Positions 17,901 through 23,709 of a stretch of DNA of 36,694 bases are shown in pieces. Below the pieces are notes generated by a model. It saw only the letters and a list, made by a program, of their open reading frames with translations, was not told the DNA's origin and made no database searches. Position numbers and translations under genes: made by a program. Position 1 is the first letter of the stretch; each line of letters begins with the position of its first letter. The stretch comes from Bacillota bacterium (GTDB lineage: Bacteria; Bacillota; Dethiobacteria; Dethiobacterales; Dethiobacteraceae), in assembly GCA_018725565.1 (NCBI GenBank), contig QLUR01000027.1, forward strand, positions 1-36,694, in the 5' to 3' direction.

Positions 17901-18110
17901 TCCAGCGTGACGCCTGCTTCCAGCCGGCGAAAGCTAAAAGTCTTCCGCCTCGAGGCCGTCCGTGCCGGCTTCAAGAAAGCCTGGCAGGAGCGCGACTACG
18001 CCACCATCATCACCGTGGCCCGCAAGATTCCCGAAAACGTCCTCCAGGAAGACCCGAAACTTTTAATGTGGTACGATCAGGCGGTAACACGCTCAGGGGA
18101 GGGCAAATGA
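14967..18110 (+). CDS. pglX: BREX type 3 adenine-specific DNA methyltransferase PglXI (DUF1156)
   Basis: A 1047-residue DNA methyltransferase. The N-terminal DUF1156-like part has SDPPYYTACPNPF; the SAM-binding motif is DGFCGTGMTG (~153-162). A four-cysteine zinc ribbon spans C363/C366/C390/C393 (CPEC...CPHC). The catalytic motif IV DPPF lies at 599-602 (FTDPPFGGNLMYSELNF). PglX methylates host DNA at a non-palindromic site and takes part in exclusion. Five REP-like palindromes are read in frame (residues near 202-233, 433, 761 and 981), apparently in surface loops; the first two lengthen the linker between motif I and LGARRAILNDLSP. The reading frame is intact, so the gene is likely functional. 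ATG 14967 is preceded by AAGGGGTG. Confidence 0.85.
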   Translation: MSMKDAQQSQQTILEMDQPATRNSGAVTCLGLVFPNEEERRRYFLNLLREKLQDPEFRKIEGFPIGSDEDILALSDPPYYTACPNPFIADFIKHYGTPYDPETDNYRREPFAADVSEGKNDPIYNAHSYHTKVPHKAIMRYILHYTEPGDVVFDGFCGTGMTGVAAQLCGDRKTVESLGYKVDDQGIIYQQEPEVSSASNISLLEAGATDLALVGPISNVGSTLNVGPASSRPKSNWQPFSKLGARRAILNDLSPAATFIAYNYNTPVDVAAFEREAKRILKEVEDECGWMYITMTPKIRRDGLQRSPDEQISELAARLRLAKSADEARKTIDELGTGDQNSPITGFGIGKINYTVWSDVFVCPECAKEVVFWEAAVDKEAGKVHSEFPCPHCGATLTKRNMDRAWITRYDKAIGQTIRQAKQVPVLINYTVVEPASSRLQRYEKKPDAFDLALIEKIEQLDIPCWFPTDRMPEGDESRRNDGIGLTHVHHFYTKRNLWVLGAISKRLNARTRLVFQSIVVTLCSRLVRYNMGNRGNGPLSGTLYVSSLIAETRPTWVMPSKAKDFAKAFVAPSYTYIDTQSTSVLKPEKCDVDYIFTDPPFGGNLMYSELNFLWEAWLKVFTNNKPEAIENKVQGKGLVEYQWLMTECFKEYFRVLKPGRWMTVEFHNSKNSVWNAIQEALQTAGFVIADVRTLDKQQGSFKQVTSSGAVKQDLVISCYKPNGGLEERFKLTAGTEQGVWDFIRTHLKQLPVLVVKSRNSRLEAGSTQNSTQNSGSATLEVIAERQNYLLFDRMVAFHVQRGVTVPLSAAEFYAGLVQRFPERDGMYFLPEQVAEYDKKRMTVREVLQLQIFVTDESSAIQWLKQQLAGKPQTFQELHPQFMKELAGWQKHEKPLELSELLEQNFLRYDGKGEVPNQIHSYLSTNFKDLRNLPKDDENLRAKAKDRWYLPDPNKAGDLEKLRERSLLKEFGEYVALVSSVTPASSRRKLKVFRLEAVRAGFKKAWQERDYATIITVARKIPENVLQEDPKLLMWYDQAVTRSGEGK
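15571..15664. repeat. Head-to-head pair of REP-like palindromes (elements 2 and 3) in pglX
   Basis: Element 2 is in minus orientation: GCCTGC, loop TGGAA, GCAGGC (15571-15587), then CCAC (15589-15592). Element 3 is in plus orientation: GTGG (15642-15645), GGCCGGC overlapping it, loop TTCCA and GCAGGCC (15658-15664), with one mismatch. The ~50 nt between are AT-richer. The layout resembles a BIME (paired inverted REPs). The pair encodes about 31 extra residues of PglX, read as SLLEAGAT ... NVGPASSRP. Confidence 0.75.
16263..16285 (+). repeat. REP-like palindrome element 4, inside pglX
   Basis: GTGG (16263-16266), AGCCGGC, loop TTCCA, GCCGGCT (16279-16285): a perfect 7-bp stem, the cleanest copy in plus orientation. 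It is read as V-E-P-A-S-S-R-L, as in brxC. Confidence 0.8.
17247..17269 (-). repeat. REP-like palindrome element 5, inside pglX, with tandem 12-mer
   Basis: AGCCGGC (17247-17253), loop TGGAA, GCCGGCT (17259-17265), then CCAC (17266-17269), the complement of GTGG. It is read as SRLEAGST. It runs into a tandem repeat of a 12-nt unit, CCACACAGAATT / CCACGCAGAATT (17266-17289), coding S-T-Q-N twice. Confidence 0.8.
17907..17928 (+). repeat. REP-like palindrome element 6 (degenerate), inside pglX
   Basis: GTGA in place of GTGG (17907-17910), then GCCTGC (17912-17917), loop TTCCA and GCCGGC (17923-17928), with one mismatch in the stem. It is read as V-T-P-A-S-S-R. It is the most decayed of the six copies. 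Confidence 0.65.
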
Positions 18111-18189
18111 TAAAAACGAGTAGCAAGGCCCATCATGTTGAGTGCTCGGAGGATTAATAAGCTATAACGAATGGTAGCAAAACTGCCGG

Positions 18190-18218
18190 TTGATATCATA
18201 GCATGAAAGAAATATAAT
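18190..18218 (+). promoter_or_regulatory. Promoter of TA module 2
   Basis: TTGATA (18190-18195), a 17-nt spacer and TATAAT (18213-18218), placed 34 nt before the antitoxin start. The TA pair thus carries its own promoter inside the defence operon. Confidence 0.7.
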
Positions 18219-18251
18219 ATGGATAGAATTTTACTACAAGGAGTTGATATC

Positions 18252-18518
18252 GTGCAGATTAAACCGTCCGCAAGCATCCGGCAAAATTATAATGAGATAG
18301 CGAATCTGTGCAGGTCTACAGGTGAGCCGGTGTATCTGACCAAAAACGGCGAGGGCGATCTTGTGGTTATGGATATAAAGGCGTTTACCCGCCGAGAAAA
18401 AATGCTTAAGCTGCGTGAAGAGTTGCTGGCCGTTGAGGAAGACCGACTGGCCGGCCGTGCCGGAACGACGCCGGATGAACTGGACAGCTATCTGGAAAGC
18501 ATCATTGATGAGGTTTGA
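18252..18518 (+). CDS. Phd/YefM-family antitoxin (TA module 2)
   Basis: An 88-residue antitoxin starting QIKPSASIRQNYNEIANLC, with the PVYLTKNGEGDLVVMD core shared with modules 1 and 4, and an acidic C-terminal toxin-binding tail (DELDSYLESIIDEV). I chose GTG 18252 because AAGGAG (18238-18243) lies 8 nt upstream; an ATG at 18219 overlaps the -10 element region and has no site. It should neutralise the toxin that follows and repress the promoter at 18190. Confidence 0.85.
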   Translation: MQIKPSASIRQNYNEIANLCRSTGEPVYLTKNGEGDLVVMDIKAFTRREKMLKLREELLAVEEDRLAGRAGTTPDELDSYLESIIDEV

Positions 18519-18520
18519 AC

Positions 18521-18838
18521 ATGGAAAAGAAGACTCAGTATAAGGTGGTTGTTTCTGACCGCGCCCGTCATATGCTGGCGGGCCATGTGCGTTTTCTGGC
18601 AAAGACTTGCCCTGTAGCGGCCCGGAAAATGAAAGATGAGCTGATGGCCTCGATCCGTTCCCTGTACCAAATGCCGGAGCGGTTCACATATCTTTCAGCG
18701 GAGTTTATTCCGCCAAACAAAAATCACAAGATGTTCGTTGAGAAGTGGTATCTCATTTTATACCAAGTCAAAGAGCAAACGGTGTACGTTGATTACATCG
18801 TGGATTGCAGACAGGATTACGGGTGGTTGGTGCGGTAG
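18521..18838 (+). CDS. RelE/ParE-family toxin (TA module 2)
   Basis: A 105-residue protein of the RelE/ParE fold: YKVVVSDRARHMLAGHVRFLA at the start and KMFVEKWYLILYQVKEQTVYVDYIVDCRQDY at the end. ATG 18521 begins 2 nt after the antitoxin stop. The pair lies between pglX and brxHII, where loss of the operon would release the toxin; an addiction role for the island is inference. The exact target (mRNA or gyrase) cannot be read from the sequence. Confidence 0.82.
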   Translation: MEKKTQYKVVVSDRARHMLAGHVRFLAKTCPVAARKMKDELMASIRSLYQMPERFTYLSAEFIPPNKNHKMFVEKWYLILYQVKEQTVYVDYIVDCRQDYGWLVR

Positions 18839-18880
18839 ATTTCAATGGGTTCACTCATTATTTCGGGAGGAAATGTGCAG

Positions 18881-19459
18881 ATGCATCAGATGGAGATATT
18901 TACTATTGGGCATTCGAACCACTCTATGGAGAGCTTTATCAGCCTGATAAAGAAGTATGCAGTGCAGGTAGTAGTCGATGTCCGCTCATACCCTTATTCC
19001 AAATATGTGGCACAGTTCAATGCAAACCACTTGGAGCAGAAGCTGGCCTTGGCCGGAATCAAGTATCTGTTTATGGGCAAAGAGTTGGGTGGGCTGCCGG
19101 ATGGAGATCAGTTTTATGATCAAGACGGTCATGTCCTTTATTCCAGCATTGCACAAACAACCGCCTTTCAGCAAGGTATTTCCCGTCTTGAAGCGGAGCT
19201 TGAGAAGTTTCGGATGGCTATAATGTGCAGTGAAGAAGACCCTGTAGCCTGCCACCGCCGCCTTCTCGTGGCACGTATTTTAGAGGAGCACAATATCCGG
19301 GTAAACCACATCCGCGCCGGTGAGCATGTTCAGTCAGAGGCTTCCTTACGTCAACCAGAACAACAAATGGAGTTATTCAAAAGTCAGGAGGTGGATGAAT
19401 GGAAGTCTACACGATCGGTTTTGCGCAAAAAACAGCGGAGGAGTGCCTCATCGCTCTAA
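18881..19459 (+). CDS. DUF488-family protein
   Basis: A 192-residue protein with the DUF488 hallmarks: EIFTIGHSNHSMESFISLI at the start, VVDVRSYPYSKY, then FMGKELGGLP and the C-terminal CSEEDPVACHRRLLVARIL segment. The CxxxxxxxCHR motif is conserved in the family; its function is unknown, though these genes are often found near defence and restriction genes. ATG 18881 follows GGGAGG (18865-18870). The last ~20 residues run over the start of a second DUF488 reading frame, and a TGA in another frame (19395) would end the protein more naturally, so the true C-terminus may have been lengthened by a frameshift. Confidence 0.75.
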   Translation: MHQMEIFTIGHSNHSMESFISLIKKYAVQVVVDVRSYPYSKYVAQFNANHLEQKLALAGIKYLFMGKELGGLPDGDQFYDQDGHVLYSSIAQTTAFQQGISRLEAELEKFRMAIMCSEEDPVACHRRLLVARILEEHNIRVNHIRAGEHVQSEASLRQPEQQMELFKSQEVDEWKSTRSVLRKKQRRSASSL

Positions 19460-19470
19460 GGTCGGATTAA
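19399..19470 (+). pseudogene. N-terminal stump of a second DUF488 gene
   Basis: Behind a strong AGGAGGTG (19387-19394), ATG 19399 opens MEVYTIGFAQKTAEECLIAL, a typical DUF488 N-terminus, but the frame stops after 23 codons (TAA 19468-19470) and no further family sequence follows. Tandem DUF488 genes are common, so this is best read as a second copy cut off during rearrangement just before brxHII. Confidence 0.65.
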
Positions 19471-19582
19471 AGCAGAGTGACAGAGTGCTGTTTACTATTA
19501 GCCTGGGGGAACCCTTCAATGGTTATTGCTATAAATTGGTAGCGGCGATAATCGTATTCCCTGAAAGCTGGAGGGGCTTTTT

Positions 19583-22507
19583 TTGAACCAAGGGGATTGG
19601 GTGTGTCTACAAAAAGATGATGTCGGCAAGGTTATCGAGGTGGAGACCCTCTGGGGCGAGACTACCTGCCGCGTCTGGCTGCCCGGGCGCGACTGTGTGG
19701 TTAGAGTTCCGGTCACGCGGCTCAAGCCTCTAGAGAGCTCCGGCGCCAACTCACCGGATAAAATTGCTTATATCGCGGCCGCTGCACGGGTGGCTGACGC
19801 CCTGACGCAAGACCTCTCTGCCTGCGACGCACAGGCAGGCGTTTTGCTAGCACCCATCGAATCTTCGGTCATCCCGCTCCCGCACCAGATCTGCGCCCTT
19901 TCCCGCGCCATAGCGGGCGACCGGGTGCGCTATCTCCTGGCCGATGAGGTGGGTCTCGGCAAGACCATCGAGGCCGGCCTTATTTTACGGGAACTGAAGC
20001 TGCGCGGGCTGGTCAGGCGGACGCTGGTCATTGCTCCAAAGGGGCTAGTGAGCCAGTGGCAGGCTGAAATGCGGACCCACTTCGGGGAAACCCTCCAACT
20101 TGTGCTCCCTGAGGACATCAAAACACTGAAGCGGATCGCCCCGGCAAACGTTAACAAAGGGAATAATGACCCCGGGGAGGTGTCTGCCAACGCCTGGCGG
20201 ATGTTCTCTCAGGTGGTCGTGCCCATGGACTCGTTCAAGCCGCTGGAGAAGCGCCGTGGCTGGAGTGCGGCCCAGGTAGGCGAATACAATCGTGAAAGAT
20301 TCGAGGATTTAATTTCCGCAGGCTGGGACCTGGTCATCGTGGACGAGGCGCACCGGCTTGGAGGCAGCACGGACCAAGTGGCTCGCTTCAAGCTGGGTCA
20401 GGGGCTCGCCGAGGCTGCTCCTTATTTCCTGCTGCTCTCGGCTACTCCGCACCAAGGGAAGACCGATGCATTTCAACGGCTGTTGTCTTTGCTTGACCCC
20501 CGGGAGTTTCAGGATATCAGCAGCGTTACCCGTGAGCGGGTCCGGCCTTATGTGATCCGCACCGAGAAACGCCGTGCCATAGATGCCGAGGGGAAGCCGT
20601 TGTTCAAGCCGCGGCGCACACAACTTACTCCGGTCTCCTGGGATGAACGTCACCGCAGCCAGCAACTCCTCTATGAGGCGGTGACCGAATATGTACGGGA
20701 AGGCTACAACCAGGCAATACGGGAGAAGCGCAGCTATATTGGCTTCCTGATGATTTTGATGCAGCGATTGGTGGTTTCCAGCACAAGCGCCATTAAGTCT
20801 ACGCTGAAGCGTCGCCTGGAAATTCTGGCTTCCGAGTCCAATGTCCCGAATCTTATCGAAGAACTTCAGACATTGGACATTAGATCAGAAACCTTTTACG
20901 ACCAGGATGGCCAGGAGCAGGTGGACATGCTGCTCCGTACCCGCCTTAAGGCACTGAAGAACGAGCGGGCGGAAGTCAAGCTGCTGTTGGAAACTGCCAA
21001 CCGTTGCGAACAGGTCGGACCGGACGCCAAGGCCGAGGCGCTGCTCGATTGTCTTTATCGCCTCCAGTCAGAGGAGGGGGATCCGGAACTAAAGGCGCTG
21101 GTGTTCACTGAATTTATTCCTACCCAGGAGATGTTGCGGCGGTTCCTGACCGAGCGCGGGTTCTCGGTGGTTTGCCTGAACGGTTCCATGGACATGGAAG
21201 AACGCAAAGAGGCTCAGGAGTGCTTCGCCAGGGATGCCCGCATTCTAATCTCCACCGATGCCGGCGGCGAGGGTTTGAACCTGCAGTTCTGCCACGTGGT
21301 AATCAACTACGACATCCCCTGGAACCCGATGCGCCTGGAACAGCGAATCGGCCGGGTGGATCGCATCGGGCAATCCCATACTGTCCGCGCGGTCAATTTT
21401 GTTTTCGAGGGCTCGGTCGAGCACCGGGTGCGGGAGGTGCTGGAACAGAAGCTTGCGGTTATCTTCGAGGAGTTTGGCATCGACAAAACCGGCGATGTCC
21501 TCGACTCAGCTCAAGCGGGTCAAATGTTCGACGAGATGTATGTCGAGGCGATTCTCAACCCCGAGAATGTGGAAGAATCCGTGAAGAATGTGGTCACCCG
21601 CTTGCAAGAGCAGGCCCGCGCTGCCCGAACCACGGCAGCCGTGCTTGGCGCAACTGAGGCCCTGGACCCTGGCCAAGCCCAGCGGCTGCTGACCCACCCT
21701 TTGTCCCATTGGGTCGAGCGCATGACCGTAAGCTATCTTAAGGCGCATGGCGGCCAAGCTGAGAGAAAAGGCCAGAGTTGGACGCTTACTTGGCCGGACG
21801 GCAAAACCCACGAAAACGTGGTTTTCACCGTCAAGGAGGCCGAAAGACTTCCGGCCGCGCGGCATCTTACTCTGGAAGAACCAAAGGTACGCGTGTTGGC
21901 CGTGCGGCTTCCCCGTTTCGTTCCGGGCCAGCCGGTCCCGTCGGTATCGATCCCCGGTATCTCTGCCGAAGTTAAAGGGCTCTGGTCTTTGTGGCAAATA
22001 TCTGTCGTGATTCACGAGTTCCGAGCCGCTAGTCGCTGGGACGGACCCGTGACTCTGGATTTAGGACCCGAGAACCGCCGCAGGCGCATCATGCCTCTCT
22101 TCCTTGCTGACAACGGCATGGTCTACAAACCGACGGCCAGGCACGTATGGGATCAGCTCCTTGCGGAAAGCGCGCTAGTCCGCTTTGTTCTGGAAGCCCC
22201 GTTCTCGCAAGATTCCTTCGCGAAGTTGCGGTACGTTGCGGAGGAACATGGAAGGCCCATTTACGGGGCTCTTGTTCATGAGCACCGGGCCCGTATTGCT
22301 CGTGAACGTGAAAAGGCTGACTATGCTTTTGCCGCCCGCCGCAGAACCACCGGACGGATCGGTCTGCCCCAGGTCAAAAACTTCCGCCTGAGCCTGTTAG
22401 CCCAGGAGGAGCGAAACTTTCAGGAACAGCTTGACCAGCAGGCCCATGCTTATCCCGAGATGGCGCCGCTGCTTATTTTGCGTGTGGAGGGTGGCAGCCA
22501 TGACTAG
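19583..22507 (+). CDS. brxHII: SNF2-family helicase BrxHII of BREX type 3
   Basis: A 974-residue superfamily 2 helicase/translocase. The N-terminus has a small beta-rich domain (DWVCLQKDDVGKVIEVETLW). The motor follows: motif I DEVGLGKTIEAGLIL (from residue 121), motif II DEAH (254-257), motif V STDAGGEGLNL (~557) and motif VI QRIGRVDRIGQ (~587-597). A long C-terminal extension follows. It resembles BrxHII and the related DISARM helicase DrmD; the neighbours decide for BREX. The start is TTG 19583 with GAGGGG 6 nt upstream. Its stop overlaps by 8 nt an ATG that once began pglZ (22500), so the two genes were formerly coupled. Confidence 0.82.
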   Translation: MNQGDWVCLQKDDVGKVIEVETLWGETTCRVWLPGRDCVVRVPVTRLKPLESSGANSPDKIAYIAAAARVADALTQDLSACDAQAGVLLAPIESSVIPLPHQICALSRAIAGDRVRYLLADEVGLGKTIEAGLILRELKLRGLVRRTLVIAPKGLVSQWQAEMRTHFGETLQLVLPEDIKTLKRIAPANVNKGNNDPGEVSANAWRMFSQVVVPMDSFKPLEKRRGWSAAQVGEYNRERFEDLISAGWDLVIVDEAHRLGGSTDQVARFKLGQGLAEAAPYFLLLSATPHQGKTDAFQRLLSLLDPREFQDISSVTRERVRPYVIRTEKRRAIDAEGKPLFKPRRTQLTPVSWDERHRSQQLLYEAVTEYVREGYNQAIREKRSYIGFLMILMQRLVVSSTSAIKSTLKRRLEILASESNVPNLIEELQTLDIRSETFYDQDGQEQVDMLLRTRLKALKNERAEVKLLLETANRCEQVGPDAKAEALLDCLYRLQSEEGDPELKALVFTEFIPTQEMLRRFLTERGFSVVCLNGSMDMEERKEAQECFARDARILISTDAGGEGLNLQFCHVVINYDIPWNPMRLEQRIGRVDRIGQSHTVRAVNFVFEGSVEHRVREVLEQKLAVIFEEFGIDKTGDVLDSAQAGQMFDEMYVEAILNPENVEESVKNVVTRLQEQARAARTTAAVLGATEALDPGQAQRLLTHPLSHWVERMTVSYLKAHGGQAERKGQSWTLTWPDGKTHENVVFTVKEAERLPAARHLTLEEPKVRVLAVRLPRFVPGQPVPSVSIPGISAEVKGLWSLWQISVVIHEFRAASRWDGPVTLDLGPENRRRRIMPLFLADNGMVYKPTARHVWDQLLAESALVRFVLEAPFSQDSFAKLRYVAEEHGRPIYGALVHEHRARIAREREKADYAFAARRRTTGRIGLPQVKNFRLSLLAQEERNFQEQLDQQAHAYPEMAPLLILRVEGGSHD

Positions 22508-22534
22508 CTGGCGGGACCAGATCTCAGAGAGTTC
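22500..22534 (+). pseudogene. Orphaned 5' end of pglZ
   Basis: ATG 22500 with GGAGGG (22486-22491) reads MTSWRDQI and then diverges, ending at TGA 22562. The DNA matches the start of the intact pglZ (26983-27018): 18 identical bases AGCTGGCGGGACCAGATC, 22 of the first 24 identical, and similarity continuing to GAGTTC with one gap. It is a relic of the ancestral brxHII-pglZ junction, now separated from pglZ by the NurA-HerA-methyltransferase block. Confidence 0.85.
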
Positions 22535-22554
22535 TCATATGGGGGGGAGCGCAA

Positions 22555-23697
22555 GTGATTGATCCGGAATCCTATGCTCTGATTAAAGAGGCTATTGCGG
22601 GATGTATCGACACCGATCAGAGTGTTCTGGACACCTTGTGCGAAGAGATTAGGCCGATAAAAGGTGCTACCCGCAGAATCCAACCGCGAGTCACCACATC
22701 GATTTCGTTGGTTGGTACGGACGGTGGTAACAATCAACTCCAGTTCGATCCTTTTCTCATCCAACTTGTTCGCGTTGTGGACAGCAGCAACAACGAGTAT
22801 TGTTTAGAGGCTGTTTCTCCCACCACGCCAATAGATAGGCTTGGCGAGCGCCAGTTCAATGAGGATGGTTCGCCCCGTACGGCACTGGGAGAGATGATGA
22901 CCTTACTTGGCGTAAACAGCCTGCCCGCGCTTTCGCACATGATCCGCCCCGGAAATAAAGGCAAGCCGATGTCGCCCAGCTGGGTCCAGGTGTATCGCGA
23001 ACTAATCGAGTGGGCAGTCCTTTTATCAATTCTCAAGAAGGACTTTGGCACGGATTCCTTAATCGTCTGCGATGGCTTATTGCGCAGCAAGGTATTCGCC
23101 AAGGAACTGTTCCAGCACCTACTACAAGAGATGAAAAGGCGCATCGAAGCGCAGTTTAAACGTAACCGTCGACACATTTACTTAGTTGGGGTAGCTAAGC
23201 ACAGCAAGGTGCTCTCGCGTTATCGGTTGGCGATGTCATTAGAGGGCGTGCTCCAGACCGACTATCCAGCTTACGTCGAGGTGCCACGCGAGGTTGAAGA
23301 GCGGGCTTATGTCTGGTCCGAGTTTGCTCGTGGCGACGACCGCGTCGCGGAAGGAGGTGAGATTAACAGATTCGTAGGCGGAAAGATGTTTCTGGTGAAG
23401 TTTGGTTCCCACCGGCGTGATCCAGTGTGGCCGGTGGATATTTTCTTGCCACAGGTGAGCGAAGCTCAGTTGATACTGGGATCGATGCTGGCTGATGCCA
23501 TTAACGGTTTTCCAATTCCAAACTACCCGCTATGCCTGCAAAAGGCACATGAGAATGCCGCGGTTGTTGATTTCGACTTAGATATTTTACAGAATTTTAT
23601 TTATGAGGGACTGCGCAGAAGTCTTGGCACCCAGGCCTCAACGTTGGATGTATTCCAACTACAAGATGCTGACCCGGCTCAACGCCGGTACGGATAA
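22555..23697 (+). CDS. nurA: NurA-domain nuclease
   Basis: A 380-residue NurA-family nuclease; NurA proteins degrade DNA ends with Mn2+ and work with the HerA hexamer. Motifs in order: SLVGTDGGNNQL (first metal Asp), SLIVCDGLLRSK (second Asp), LVGVAKHSKVLSRY (Lys), GGKMFLVKFGS and the C-terminal PNYPLCLQKAHENAAV. All expected catalytic positions seem present. The GTG start at 22555 follows GGGGGGAG and lies inside the orphaned pglZ frame. herA follows 12 nt later, the usual partner order. It is not part of standard BREX. Confidence 0.8.
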   Translation: MIDPESYALIKEAIAGCIDTDQSVLDTLCEEIRPIKGATRRIQPRVTTSISLVGTDGGNNQLQFDPFLIQLVRVVDSSNNEYCLEAVSPTTPIDRLGERQFNEDGSPRTALGEMMTLLGVNSLPALSHMIRPGNKGKPMSPSWVQVYRELIEWAVLLSILKKDFGTDSLIVCDGLLRSKVFAKELFQHLLQEMKRRIEAQFKRNRRHIYLVGVAKHSKVLSRYRLAMSLEGVLQTDYPAYVEVPREVEERAYVWSEFARGDDRVAEGGEINRFVGGKMFLVKFGSHRRDPVWPVDIFLPQVSEAQLILGSMLADAINGFPIPNYPLCLQKAHENAAVVDFDLDILQNFIYEGLRRSLGTQASTLDVFQLQDADPAQRRYG

Positions 23698-23709
23698 GGA
23701 GAAAATGAC

